From Persicitalea sp038235275 (lineage in GTDB: Bacteria > Bacteroidota > Bacteroidia > Cytophagales > Spirosomataceae): DNA of 64,000 nucleotides. The notes under the pieces are model-generated. The model was not told where the DNA came from and made no database searches. It saw nothing but the letters and a program-made list of their open reading frames with translations. Shown in pieces: positions 51,271 to 60,537 of this stretch (its first letter is position 1; each line of letters begins with the position of its first letter). The stretch is taken from assembly GCA_038235275.1 (NCBI GenBank), contig JBBSUC010000012.1, forward strand, positions 1-64,000. The letters run 5' to 3'. The translations under genes were made by a program, and so were the position numbers.

Positions 51271-52482
51271 GTGAATAGACCCTACATACTGATATTAGGC
51301 TGCTTCGACACCAAAGCCGAGGTTTTCAAACATTTGCGCGAGCGTATCCTGCAATCGGGTGAGCGAGTAGTCACCATGGACATGGGTACGATGGGGACTA
51401 CCGATGCTTTCTCCGTGGACTTCGAAGCCGACGCGGTGGCAGAAGCTGCCGGAACTACCCTTGAAAAATTAAGGCAAAAAAATGACCGGGGCCAGGCCGT
51501 AGCAAAAATGGGGGAGGGTGCGGCCAAAATCATCGCCCAACTCGTCTCCGAAGGCGGCCTAAAAGCCGCCGTTAGCATGGGCGGGGGCGGAGGAACTTAT
51601 ATGGCCCTGTCGGCGATGCAAAGCATTCCTTTGGGTATTCCCAAACTATGCGTGACGACTCTGGCTGCCAAAGATCTGGCCCGTCCGATGAGCCATAAGG
51701 ATATTACGCTGATGCCCTCGGTGGTGGACGTGGCAGGTCTGAACAGCATTATCATGCCAATTATCGACCAGGCAGCGGCGGCCATCTGCGCCATGGCAAA
51801 TGTAATACCCCCGGAGAAAACCAGTAAAAAAGGCAGCATCGCCATCAGTATGTTCGGCAACACGACCGCCTGCGTAAACCAATGTACTGAGCTACTTGAA
51901 CAGGCAGGCTACGAAGTAATGGCCTTCCACGCCAACGGAGTGGGTGGGGCGACGATGGAAGCCCTCATCCGCGAGGGTGTTTTTGTCGGCGTACTCGACA
52001 TCACGACCACCGAACTTGCCGACGAACTCTGCGGGGGCGTGTGCAGCGCCGGCTCCGATCGTCTGACTGCCGCCGCCGAAATGAGTATCCCGCAGGTAGT
52101 AGCTCCCGGCTGTCTCGACATGGTCAACTACGCCGAACCCGACACCGTCCCGACGCAATACCGCGAACGCCAACTGTATAGTTGGGCCCCCAACGTTACT
52201 CTTATGCGTACTAACGTTGCCGAAAATCGGCTTTTGGGTAAAGAACTCGTTACCAAATTAAAAGACGCAAAAGCCACCATTGTTCTGCCCTTAAAAGGAA
52301 TTTCCCAAGTAGACACCGAAGGCGATATTTTCTATAATCCAGAGGTGAATCAGGCTTTGTTCGACTCTATCAAGGAGAATGCCGGGGAAAGTCTGGAAGT
52401 AAACGAAGTGGATGTTCATATTAATAATGCCTCCTTTGCCCAGATTATAGTGCAAAAATTACTGAAACGAATAGCCTCGTAG
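51271..52482 (+). CDS. Tm-1-like ATP-binding domain protein (UPF0261)
   Basis: The 403-residue protein has the two-domain UPF0261/Tm-1 pattern: YILILGCFDTKAEVFKHLRE at the start, AVSMGGGGGTYMAL, CVTTLAAKDLARPM, VVDVAGLNSI, and FHANGVGGATMEALI in the second half. The family includes the N-terminal domain of tomato Tm-1, which binds ATP. The bacterial role is not known. The start is a GTG at 51271. It is followed by a PEP-hydrolase-family gene, the usual partner of this family. A doublet of GGGCGAAC palindromes lies in the gap between them. Confidence 0.88.
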   Translation: MNRPYILILGCFDTKAEVFKHLRERILQSGERVVTMDMGTMGTTDAFSVDFEADAVAEAAGTTLEKLRQKNDRGQAVAKMGEGAAKIIAQLVSEGGLKAAVSMGGGGGTYMALSAMQSIPLGIPKLCVTTLAAKDLARPMSHKDITLMPSVVDVAGLNSIIMPIIDQAAAAICAMANVIPPEKTSKKGSIAISMFGNTTACVNQCTELLEQAGYEVMAFHANGVGGATMEALIREGVFVGVLDITTTELADELCGGVCSAGSDRLTAAAEMSIPQVVAPGCLDMVNYAEPDTVPTQYRERQLYSWAPNVTLMRTNVAENRLLGKELVTKLKDAKATIVLPLKGISQVDTEGDIFYNPEVNQALFDSIKENAGESLEVNEVDVHINNASFAQIIVQKLLKRIAS

Positions 52483-52499
52483 GGTCGGACAGCCGTTGC

Positions 52500-52559
52500 T
52501 GCGAACCTATGTGTTCGCCCAATGGCTGGCGCACGCTGGGCGAACACGTAGGTTCGCCC
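52500..52559. repeat. Doublet of GCGAAC..GTTCGC palindromes in inverted orientation
   Basis: GCGAACCTATGTGTTCGCCC (52501-52520) and GGGCGAACACGTAGGTTCGC (52538-52557) are each near-palindromic. Each also pairs with the other at 20 of 21 positions, so the whole can fold into one long hairpin or two small ones. It lies between the Tm-1-like and PEP-hydrolase-family genes and is related to the 45566 palindrome. Confidence 0.85.
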
Positions 52560-52593
52560 CTACAAATCAACAGATAAACACATCAACAAAAAT

Positions 52594-53457
52594 ATGCCCA
52601 ATCCATGGACCGGTAAGGGAAATCCTTACACAAGACAAGAAGTACGTGACCGCCTGCAAGCGACCGTTGACCAACAAAAAGCCATCATCGCCGCCGGAGC
52701 GGGAACGGGCATCAGCGCCAAATTCATTGAAAAAGGCGGTGCAGATTTAATAATTATCTATAACTCAGGCCGATTCCGCATGGCGGGACACGGCTCGTCG
52801 GCGGGCATGATGGCCTACGGCGATGCCAACGCCGAGGCGCTCTCTATCGGCGAGTACGAGGTGCTTCCCGTGGTAGAGGAAGTTCCCGTCATCTGCGGCG
52901 TGTACGGTTCCGATCCGCGCCGCCGGATGTGGCATCATCTGCTGAAAGTCAGGGATATGGGCTTTTCGGGCATCAATAACTTCCCTACTCAATCTATTGT
53001 GGACGGCCACCTGCGGCAGGTGTTGGAAGAAACGGGCATGGGCTTCGATAAAGAAGTCGAGATGGTTCGGCTGGCTTCCAGGATGGACATGTTCTCTATC
53101 GTCTATGTCGCCAAGCCCGAGGAGGCGGCGCAGATGGCTGATGCCGGGGCCGACGCTATCATCGCCCATGTGGGCACTACCGTCGGCGGCTCTATTGGGG
53201 TAGTGGATGCTTCGTGCAGCATGGACGAGGCCATTGAGCGTAGCCAGGCGATCATGGATGCCGGAAAAGCCATAAATCCCGACATTTTTTTCCTGGCCCA
53301 CGGCGGTCCGGTCAACACGCCGGAGGACGTGCGGGTCATTTTGTATAGAACGGAGATGCATGGCTTCGTGGGGGCTTCGTCGCTCGAGCGCATGGGCGTG
53401 GAGCAGTCGCTCACCGACCTCACGCGGCGGTTCAAAGCCCTTACTTTGGGGAAATAG
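52594..53457 (+). CDS. Phosphoenolpyruvate hydrolase family protein (TIM barrel)
   Basis: A 287-residue TIM-barrel protein with GAGTGISAKFIEKGGADLIIIYNSGRFRMAGHGS at the start (read in parts), VPVICGVYGSDPRR, GFSGINNFPTQSIVDG, GADAIIAHVGTTVGG and FFLAHGGPVNTPEDV. This is the PEP-hydrolase-like family (PF09370), commonly encoded directly after UPF0261 proteins, as here. The physiological reaction is not established; hydrolysis of a phosphorylated or C-C substrate is likely. Cytosolic. A GH78 rhamnosidase gene follows 60 bases downstream. Confidence 0.87.
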   Translation: MPNPWTGKGNPYTRQEVRDRLQATVDQQKAIIAAGAGTGISAKFIEKGGADLIIIYNSGRFRMAGHGSSAGMMAYGDANAEALSIGEYEVLPVVEEVPVICGVYGSDPRRRMWHHLLKVRDMGFSGINNFPTQSIVDGHLRQVLEETGMGFDKEVEMVRLASRMDMFSIVYVAKPEEAAQMADAGADAIIAHVGTTVGGSIGVVDASCSMDEAIERSQAIMDAGKAINPDIFFLAHGGPVNTPEDVRVILYRTEMHGFVGASSLERMGVEQSLTDLTRRFKALTLGK

Positions 53458-53517
53458 GGTTAGAATGGGGGCTTTTTCGTCTCTTTGTGAAATAGTCTTT
53501 CTCAAAGCTACTCTTTT

Positions 53518-56367
53518 GTGAAAAAGTTACCAATTGTTGCCGCTATTTTTTTCTGTTTGAATCTTGTGGCTGGATGGGCGGATGCCCAGAATCTGCTGCC
53601 CGGTTACCTGCGTACTGAATACAAGGTCAGCCCCGTCACAGACGTGGCCGCGCCCCGGCTGAGTTGGGAACTGACTTCGTCGGCGCGAAACCAAATCCAG
53701 TCGGCCTACCAAATTCTGGTGGCCAGTTCTTCGGAAAAACTTTCGGAGTCGGGTGCTGATTTGTGGAATTCCAAAAAAGTCGATAGCCGCGCGACGGCAC
53801 AAGTCGCTTATGCCGGAAAGCCGCTGGCTTCGCGGCAAATCTGCTATTGGAAGGTGCGCAGTTGGGATAAAAGCGGTAATCCCGGCGCATGGAGTGAAGT
53901 CGCTCGCTGGGAAATGGGGCTTTTGGATAAAAAAGAATGGGAAGCCCAGTGGATCGGCCTCGACCCGGACACTTTGGGCAAGGGCAAGATTTACCAATTG
54001 CCGCCCGCACCCTACCTGCGCAATGAAATCAAAGTCAAATCCGGTTTCCGCAAGGCCCGGCTGTACGTCACCGCCCTGGGTTTGTACGAATTCTCGATTA
54101 ACGGTACCAAAACGGGTAAAGACTTTTTGACGCCCGGCTGGACGGACTACGACCGCCGGGTGTACTACCAAACCTACGACGTGACCGACTTATTAAAGTC
54201 CGGCACCAACGTTCTTGGGTCGCAGCTTTCTTATGGTTGGTACGCGGGATATTTGGGCTACGCTTTGTTGGTCAAAAATCCGGTGGTACGGGCTTTTTAC
54301 GGCAAGGTGCCGCTGCTGAAAGCCCAACTGGAAGTGGAATATCCCGACGGCCACACCGAAACTTTCGCGACCGATCAAAACTGGAAAGCCAGCTTCGGGG
54401 CGCTGCTGGAATCTGATCTGATGCACGGCGAAACCTACGACGCCCGGTTGGAATGGCCCAACTGGCAAAAACCGGGATTCAACGACAAGAAATGGCAAAA
54501 GGCCGAGGTGTATCCTGACCGGCCCGACCGTATGGTACAAACCTATCCGGCTCAGTCGGTGCAGATTACCGGGACCCTGGCCGTGAAAAGCCAAACCCAC
54601 CGTCCCGATGGTGCCTATATATTGGACATGGGCCAAAACTTTGCGGGGACCGTCCGGCTGCGTGTCTCCGGCAAAGCGGGCGACACCATCCGGCTGCGCT
54701 ACGGCGAGAAACTCTTTCCCGACGGTCGGCTGATGACTGAAAACTTGCGCATGGCGCGGGCTACGGATACCTACATTCTCAAAGGCGATAAAAACGGCGA
54801 GGAATGGATGCCGAAGTTTACCTATAAGGGCTTTCAATACATTGAGATTAGTGGCTTGCGGGCCGCACCTACGCCCGAAACGATTGAGGGACTGGTCATC
54901 GGCTCGGAATTGCCGAAGGTAGGTTCCTTCGAGACTGACAATGCGATGGTCAACCAACTGTACAGCAATATCGAGTGGACGCAGCGCTCCAATTACATCG
55001 ATATCCCAACCGACTGTCCGCAGCGCGACGAGCGCATGGGCTGGACCGCCGACGCCCACGTGTACGTGAAGTCGGCGACCTTCAACCGCGACGTGTCGGC
55101 CTTTTTTACCAAATGGACGGTCGATCTCAACGATGCCCAGTACGAAAGCGGCGCGTACCCGCTCTACGCCCCGCGCCCCAACCTGCGCAAGACCGACACT
55201 TACTCACCGGGTTGGATGGAGGCGGGGATCATCTGTCCCTACCAGATTTACCGCAGCTATGGAGACACCCGCCTGATCGAGGAGGGCTGGCCGAATATGG
55301 TGCATTTCATGGATTTTCTGGAAAAACGCAGCAACGGCGCCGACTTTTTTACCGAAGCGACCTTTAAAGACCTCAGCCCCAAAGGCGGCTTCGGGGATTG
55401 GCTTTCCTTCGGCAAAAAGACGCCGCCCGATATGCTGGCCTCCTTCTATTTTGCCTACTGTGCTGACATGATGGCCGACATGGCCGGAGCCATCAAAAGA
55501 ACTGACGACCAAAAACGCTTCAAGGACATGGGACAGAAAGTGCGTAAAGCACTGCTCGACCACTACCAGGCCGCCAACGGACGTTTCAAAAGCGACACGC
55601 TGCCTTACGGCGATGGCAAAGGCTACGTGGATGGTCAGCTCGGGTTTATGGCCCACACCCAAACTGCCTACGCCAACGCCATTTATATGGACATAGTGCC
55701 ACCCAAAACAATGCCGCAAATGGGCGATTATCTGGCCGAACTCATTCGGCAGAACGACGACAAACTGGCCACGGGTTTCCTAGGTGCCAAGCCGTTGCTG
55801 CCTGCGCTTTCGGCCACGGGTCACTCTGATTTGGCCTACGATCTCTTTCTCAGTACTGAATTTCCCTCCTGGGGTTTCGAGGTGGCCAACGGCTCCACCA
55901 CGATTTGGGAGCGCTGGGACAGCTACACCAAAGAGGACGGTTTTCGCTACAACGCCGCCATGAACTCCTTCAACCATTATTCCTTCGGGGCGGTCTGTGA
56001 GTGGATGTTTGGCAACGCGGCGGGTATCCAGGCCATCGATCCTGGTTTCCAAAGTTTCAGGATTAAACCCGAAATCGACCCCAAATCCGGGCTGAATCGC
56101 CTGGGGCAGGTGAAGGCCAGCTACCACAGCATCAATGGTTTGATCGAGTCTTCGTGGCAGAAAACGAAGGATGGCATTGTGATGAACGTCACCGTACCGG
56201 TCAATACCACGGCTGAGATATTCGTGCCAGCGGGTTCGTCTGGTCAAATTTTATTGAATGGGCAAAAGGCAGCTTCGTCGGCAGACGTAAAAATGGGAAG
56301 CCTAACGGACGGCCACGTTGTCCTTTCCGTTGGTTCGGGAAGCTACGAAATCAAATCCGGGAAATGA
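53518..56367 (+). CDS. Alpha-L-rhamnosidase (GH78), secreted
   Basis: A signal peptide (about 1-23, ending WADAQ) precedes 925 residues with the GH78 order: N-terminal Ig-like domain, beta-sandwich (ARLYVTALGLYEFSINGTKTG), concanavalin-like domain, (alpha/alpha)6 barrel with DCPQRDERMGWTADAHVY holding acidic catalytic residues, and a C-terminal beta domain. ERWDSYTKEDGF and NSFNHYSFGAV late in the barrel are typical. It removes alpha-linked L-rhamnose from plant glycans or glycosides. The start is a GTG at 53518. Its substrate link to the upstream Tm-1/PEP-hydrolase pair is not evident. Confidence 0.93.
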   Translation: MKKLPIVAAIFFCLNLVAGWADAQNLLPGYLRTEYKVSPVTDVAAPRLSWELTSSARNQIQSAYQILVASSSEKLSESGADLWNSKKVDSRATAQVAYAGKPLASRQICYWKVRSWDKSGNPGAWSEVARWEMGLLDKKEWEAQWIGLDPDTLGKGKIYQLPPAPYLRNEIKVKSGFRKARLYVTALGLYEFSINGTKTGKDFLTPGWTDYDRRVYYQTYDVTDLLKSGTNVLGSQLSYGWYAGYLGYALLVKNPVVRAFYGKVPLLKAQLEVEYPDGHTETFATDQNWKASFGALLESDLMHGETYDARLEWPNWQKPGFNDKKWQKAEVYPDRPDRMVQTYPAQSVQITGTLAVKSQTHRPDGAYILDMGQNFAGTVRLRVSGKAGDTIRLRYGEKLFPDGRLMTENLRMARATDTYILKGDKNGEEWMPKFTYKGFQYIEISGLRAAPTPETIEGLVIGSELPKVGSFETDNAMVNQLYSNIEWTQRSNYIDIPTDCPQRDERMGWTADAHVYVKSATFNRDVSAFFTKWTVDLNDAQYESGAYPLYAPRPNLRKTDTYSPGWMEAGIICPYQIYRSYGDTRLIEEGWPNMVHFMDFLEKRSNGADFFTEATFKDLSPKGGFGDWLSFGKKTPPDMLASFYFAYCADMMADMAGAIKRTDDQKRFKDMGQKVRKALLDHYQAANGRFKSDTLPYGDGKGYVDGQLGFMAHTQTAYANAIYMDIVPPKTMPQMGDYLAELIRQNDDKLATGFLGAKPLLPALSATGHSDLAYDLFLSTEFPSWGFEVANGSTTIWERWDSYTKEDGFRYNAAMNSFNHYSFGAVCEWMFGNAAGIQAIDPGFQSFRIKPEIDPKSGLNRLGQVKASYHSINGLIESSWQKTKDGIVMNVTVPVNTTAEIFVPAGSSGQILLNGQKAASSADVKMGSLTDGHVVLSVGSGSYEIKSGK

Positions 56368-56425
56368 GTAAGGCTAAAAAAGGGTACTTTTGTAAAAAAA
56401 TACCAGCATCCTTTAAGCCAGCCTC

Positions 56426-56839
56426 ATGGAAATCTTCGTCGGTAGCCTTCCCCTTACGCTCAGAAGGTGGGATTTGCAGGAAATATTCGAGAAATACGGC
56501 GAGGTCTCCTCAGCGACCGTCGTGATCGACTACGATACTAAGCAAAGCAAAGGTTACGGTTTCGTCAAGATGCCCGACCGCTCGCAGGGCCTCGACGCCA
56601 TTGCCTCGCTCAATGGCCGCGAGATCGACGGCGTACCGCTCGTGGTGAACGAAACCAAATTCCAGCGTGACGAAGGCCGCCCAGGTACTAAGCCTGATGA
56701 AAAGCCCAGTAGTCCAAAGCAAAGTCCCTTCTCGCAGGACCGTTACGCCAAGCCGCACGCCTCCAAATTTGACCCAACTCGTCGGCCTAGTCGCGGTCAA
56801 ACAAGTTCTGGCAAAAAATCAAACTTCAAGAAAAAATAA
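56426..56839 (+). CDS. Single-RRM RNA-binding protein
   Basis: The N-terminal 80 residues form one RNA-recognition motif: RNP2 IFVGSLPL at 3-10 and RNP1 KGYGFVKM near 42-49, with the aromatic residues intact. The last 55 residues are Lys/Ser/Pro/Arg-rich and probably disordered, adding non-specific RNA affinity. Such 90-140-residue RRM proteins are common in Bacteroidota and cyanobacteria and are linked to RNA metabolism or cold response. It is a single gene with its own start 58 bases after the rhamnosidase gene. Confidence 0.92.
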   Translation: MEIFVGSLPLTLRRWDLQEIFEKYGEVSSATVVIDYDTKQSKGYGFVKMPDRSQGLDAIASLNGREIDGVPLVVNETKFQRDEGRPGTKPDEKPSSPKQSPFSQDRYAKPHASKFDPTRRPSRGQTSSGKKSNFKKK

Positions 56840-57245
56840 TCTGCCCGGTGGGCAAACAACCTCCCACTTTCTTAGTTTTCGTTGCAACTAAGCTGATTTT
56901 CAAGTACTCAGGACGCCAATTTAGGTACTGAATACTTGAAATGTGCTATTTTTATTCCAATACGATAAAACTTATTTTCTTGGAATACTTAAAATTTGGT
57001 TTTTGCAATTAATTACAAATGAGGTAGTTGATTTTTTGAAATCCTCCTAATGAAATTTTTTTCATCCTGCTTTTAAAAAAAATCACTCTATTTGATTATT
57101 GATAATTCTATACACTTATATTTGCGCGAAATTTTGTCGTTACAATAGTTGTAAAGGCAATGAGTATTTAACCCAAAAAGGCCAATTGACTTCTGTTTTC
57201 TTTTTTTTAAGTTCATTTTTTATCAACCAAACCAACCAACTAAAC
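56840..57245. other. AT-rich intergenic leader before susC
   Basis: This 406-base stretch holds no gene I can support, although the frame before the susC ATG stays open back to 57099. It is AT-rich and contains the susC promoter (57091-57124) and a leader of about 115 bases. A short inverted pair of AAGTA and TACTT segments near 56900-56990 is too weak to call as a structure. Confidence 0.6.
57091..57124 (+). promoter_or_regulatory. Candidate Bacteroidota promoter of susC
   Basis: TATATTTG at 57117-57124 matches TAnnTTTG exactly, and TTTG at 57091-57094 provides a -33 element 22 bases upstream. Transcription would start near 57130, leaving a leader of roughly 115 bases before the susC ATG at 57246. 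Confidence 0.72.
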
Positions 57246-60200
57246 ATGAGAAGAATTTCTCTACTACTTCTGTTTCTGGGAACCATGCTGACGGGATTGT
57301 CGGCGGTTGCCCAAGACCTGACCGTCACGGGAACCGTGACCGACGAAAGCGGCAGCAGCCTGCCGGGCGTGAGCGTCGTGGTGAAAGGGACCACGCGCGG
57401 TACGACCACCGATGCCAGCGGCAAGTACAGCCTGTCCGCTTCCAGAAATGCGACGCTCGCCTACAGTTTTGTGGGCTTTTTAGCCAAAGAGGTGGAAGTC
57501 GGCAGCCAGTCGACTATCAACATTTCATTAACAGCCGATGTAGCCAACCTGGAGGAAGTGATCGTCACTGCTTTTGGTAGTGCCAAAAAGGCTAACTTCA
57601 CGGGTTCAGCCGGGACGATTAATGCTGAAAAAATTGCCGTCAGGCCCATTACGACTCTGGCCCAAGCAATTGCCGGTACTACGGCAGGTGTGCAGACCAC
57701 GGCAGGCAGCGGTCAGCCCGGTGCTTCGCCTGAGATTCGTATCCGGGGTTTTGGCTCCATTTCTTCCGGCAACGATCCTCTTTATGTGGTCGATGGTATA
57801 CCCTACACGGCCAGTATCGCCAACCTGAATCCCTCGGACATCGAGAATATCACTATTCTTAAGGATGCCGCTTCTACCGCGCTCTACGGCGCGCGGGCCG
57901 CGAATGGGGTTGTGATGGTAACGACCAAAAAAGGACAGAAAGGTAAGAATACAATCAACGTAAAATTCACCAAAGGATTCAACTCGCGTGCCTTGCCGGA
58001 ATACGATCGTGTGGGCCCCGCTAAATATTACCCGCTGGAGTGGGAATCCTACCGAAATAGTGTCGCCTATCGCGCAAACAATCCGGTCGCCTTGCCCGCT
58101 GCTAATGCCGATGCCTCCACACGTCTGGTTTCCCTGGTAGGTTATAATGTTTATAATGTTCCAAACGATCAACTGGTAGGCACCGATGGTACCCTGAACC
58201 CCAACGCCAGCCTGATTTACAGTCCGGATGATTTGAACTGGACGAAGCCACTGATTCGTCAGGGTACCCGCGACGAGGTCAACTTAAGCTTTTCGGGTGC
58301 CCAGGACAAGACGGACTATTTCATTTCGATGTCGTATTTGAAAGACAAAGGGTTTTTGATCCGTTCGGACTACGACCGTTTTACGGGCCGTATGAATGTC
58401 AATAGCCAAATGAATTCCTGGTTCAAAACGGGTGCCAATCTGTCGGCTACCATCACGAAGTCCAATCAGGCCGATGCGGGTGGTAACACGACATTCGTGA
58501 ATCCGTTCTTTTTCTCTCGCAATATGGGGCCCATCTATCCGGTGTACGCCTTCGATCCGGCCAACCCCGGCCAGTTCCTGACACTGCCCGACGGTAGCCT
58601 CCGTTACGATTACGGTAACCTGAGTGCCCTAGGCTTGCCCAACCGCCCGCAGTTTGGCGGCCGCCATGCCATTGCCGAAACGCAGAAAAACCAGAACTTC
58701 TTCCGCCGCAATGTAATCGGTGCGCGGGGCTACGGAGAAATCTCCTTTTTAAGGGATTTCAAATTCACGGCCAATGTCGGGGTGGATATGACCAACATCA
58801 ACAATGTGACCTTTGGCAACCCCGAAATTGGCGACGGTGCGCCCGCTGGTCGCTCGACCCACGAGTTTGAGACTATTGCCAGCTACAACCTCAACCAACT
58901 GCTGAATTACGATAAGTCATTTGGTAACCATACCTTTGGTGTGTTGCTGGGCCACGAAAACTTCCAGGTTACCGACAACAACCTGACGGGTTCCCGCGCC
59001 AATCAGATTCTGGACGGCAATGTGGAATTGATCAACTTTACCAACACGACCAACCTGAACTCCCGCTACAATATCCGGCGGGTAGAAGGCTATTTCTCTC
59101 GGATCAATTACGACTATAACGAAAAGTACTTTGTGTCGGCATCGGTTCGTCGCGATGGGTCTAGCAAATTCTACCAGGATAAGCGCTGGGGAACGTTCTA
59201 CTCTGTCAGCGGTGCCTGGCGTCTGGATCAGGAAAATTTCATCAAGGCGATCCCTGCCATCAACCTGCTCAAACTGAGAAGCTCGTACGGACAAACCGGT
59301 AACGACGGCGGTGGTAATAGCCAGGAAGGTACCTCCATCAGCTACTACGCCTGGCAGCCTCTCTATGAGCTGGGCTGGAACAATGCAGGTGAGGCCGGAA
59401 TTCTGCAATTGAGCCTGGGTAATCGTAATCTCGAATGGGAATCCAGCAACGCATTCGATGCCGCGGTAGAGTTTGGCTTGTTCAAAAGTCGCATATCAGG
59501 TACGGTGGAGTACTTCAACCGTCAGTCATCCAACTTGATTTTCGACGTGCCCCTTCCTCTTTCAGCGGGTATCAAGACCGAAACCCGTAATATAGGTACC
59601 ATGTACAACAAAGGCATCGAGCTGGAACTGAGCGGTGATGTGATCCGCACAGGCGACTTTACCTGGACCCTGGGCCTGAACGCGACCACCTACAAGAACC
59701 GCATTACCAAAATGCCCGAGGAAAACCCCGAGATCATCGACGGTACCAAAAAACTGAAAGAAGGGAGCTCGATTTACGATTATTGGTTGCGGGAGTACAA
59801 AGGGATAGATAAGGCTACGGGCGAAGTGCTGTACCGCGCCGAAACTTTCGCAGCGGCCAACTCCAAGATTACCGAGACGGGCGACACATTGACTACCAGC
59901 GTGAACAACGCCCGATACCATTACAACGGCTCTTCGATTCCCAAACTTTCGGGTGGGGTCACGACGACGCTTAGCTGGAAAGGCCTTTCCCTATCGGGTA
60001 TCATGGTGTATCAACTCGGTGGTAAGGTTTACGACAGCGGCTATCAGGGGCTGATGAGTTCCGGTGGCTACGGCAGTGCCAAGCATGTGGATATCCTCAA
60101 CCGCTGGCAGAATCCCGGTGACATTACCAACGTACCCCGCATGGATAACGCCCGTACCTCCGATTTCGATGCCACTTCGGATCGTTGGCTGATTGACGCC

Positions 60201-60422
60201 AGCTACCTCAACATCCGTACGGTAACGCTGGGCTATTTCCTGCCTAAAACGATTGCTTCCAAACTGTTCCTGCAAAACGCGCAGATTTACGTGAGTGGAG
60301 AAAACTTCCTCATAAAGTCGCGTCGGAAAGGCCTGAACGTTCAGCAGAGCTTCAATGGAATTTCCAATAACGCGTTCAGTTCGCAAAAGAGCCTGGTAAT
60401 GGGTATTTCATTCTCACTTTAA
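57246..60422 (+). CDS. SusC/RagA-type TonB-linked outer-membrane transporter
   Basis: From the ATG at 57246 a signal peptide (about 1-22, ending AVAQ) leads to a carboxypeptidase-regulatory-like domain (VTGTVTDESGSSLPGVSVVVKG, read in parts), then a plug domain with VDGIPY and NPSDIENITILKDAASTALYGARAANGVVMVTTKKG (read in parts), and a beta-barrel to the C-terminal Phe-Ser-Leu. The total is 1058 residues. It takes up a glycan or other large ligand through the outer membrane with its SusD partner, encoded next. No sensor/regulator gene (HTCS or anti-sigma) is adjacent, so the inducing substrate is not indicated. The frame extends back to 57099, but the leader residues do not look like a signal peptide. 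Confidence 0.95.
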   Translation: MRRISLLLLFLGTMLTGLSAVAQDLTVTGTVTDESGSSLPGVSVVVKGTTRGTTTDASGKYSLSASRNATLAYSFVGFLAKEVEVGSQSTINISLTADVANLEEVIVTAFGSAKKANFTGSAGTINAEKIAVRPITTLAQAIAGTTAGVQTTAGSGQPGASPEIRIRGFGSISSGNDPLYVVDGIPYTASIANLNPSDIENITILKDAASTALYGARAANGVVMVTTKKGQKGKNTINVKFTKGFNSRALPEYDRVGPAKYYPLEWESYRNSVAYRANNPVALPAANADASTRLVSLVGYNVYNVPNDQLVGTDGTLNPNASLIYSPDDLNWTKPLIRQGTRDEVNLSFSGAQDKTDYFISMSYLKDKGFLIRSDYDRFTGRMNVNSQMNSWFKTGANLSATITKSNQADAGGNTTFVNPFFFSRNMGPIYPVYAFDPANPGQFLTLPDGSLRYDYGNLSALGLPNRPQFGGRHAIAETQKNQNFFRRNVIGARGYGEISFLRDFKFTANVGVDMTNINNVTFGNPEIGDGAPAGRSTHEFETIASYNLNQLLNYDKSFGNHTFGVLLGHENFQVTDNNLTGSRANQILDGNVELINFTNTTNLNSRYNIRRVEGYFSRINYDYNEKYFVSASVRRDGSSKFYQDKRWGTFYSVSGAWRLDQENFIKAIPAINLLKLRSSYGQTGNDGGGNSQEGTSISYYAWQPLYELGWNNAGEAGILQLSLGNRNLEWESSNAFDAAVEFGLFKSRISGTVEYFNRQSSNLIFDVPLPLSAGIKTETRNIGTMYNKGIELELSGDVIRTGDFTWTLGLNATTYKNRITKMPEENPEIIDGTKKLKEGSSIYDYWLREYKGIDKATGEVLYRAETFAAANSKITETGDTLTTSVNNARYHYNGSSIPKLSGGVTTTLSWKGLSLSGIMVYQLGGKVYDSGYQGLMSSGGYGSAKHVDILNRWQNPGDITNVPRMDNARTSDFDATSDRWLIDASYLNIRTVTLGYFLPKTIASKLFLQNAQIYVSGENFLIKSRRKGLNVQQSFNGISNNAFSSQKSLVMGISFSL

Positions 60423-60432
60423 AACCAATTTT

Positions 60433-60528
60433 GAATGATAGAGTAATAGGATAGGCTGCCAAGAGATACAAAATGCGATTATTCCAGCCATTATTCACTC
60501 ATTCTATCATTCGCTCATTCTATCATTA
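60433..60528. repeat. GAATGATAGA-type repeats with dyad symmetry between susC and susD
   Basis: GAATGATAGA at 60433-60442 is complementary to TCTATCATTC at 60503-60512, and ATTCTATCATT occurs twice in the right part (60501 and 60518). It fills most of the 115-base gap between susC and susD and could form an mRNA hairpin that changes the ratio of the two products. Confidence 0.65.
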
Positions 60529-60537
60529 AAAAAGACT

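Noticed and set aside
57099..57245. Longer SusC N-terminus starting at 57099
   Set aside because: The 49 extra residues do not form a signal peptide, and the start would lie inside the promoter. The ATG at 57246 begins a typical signal peptide.
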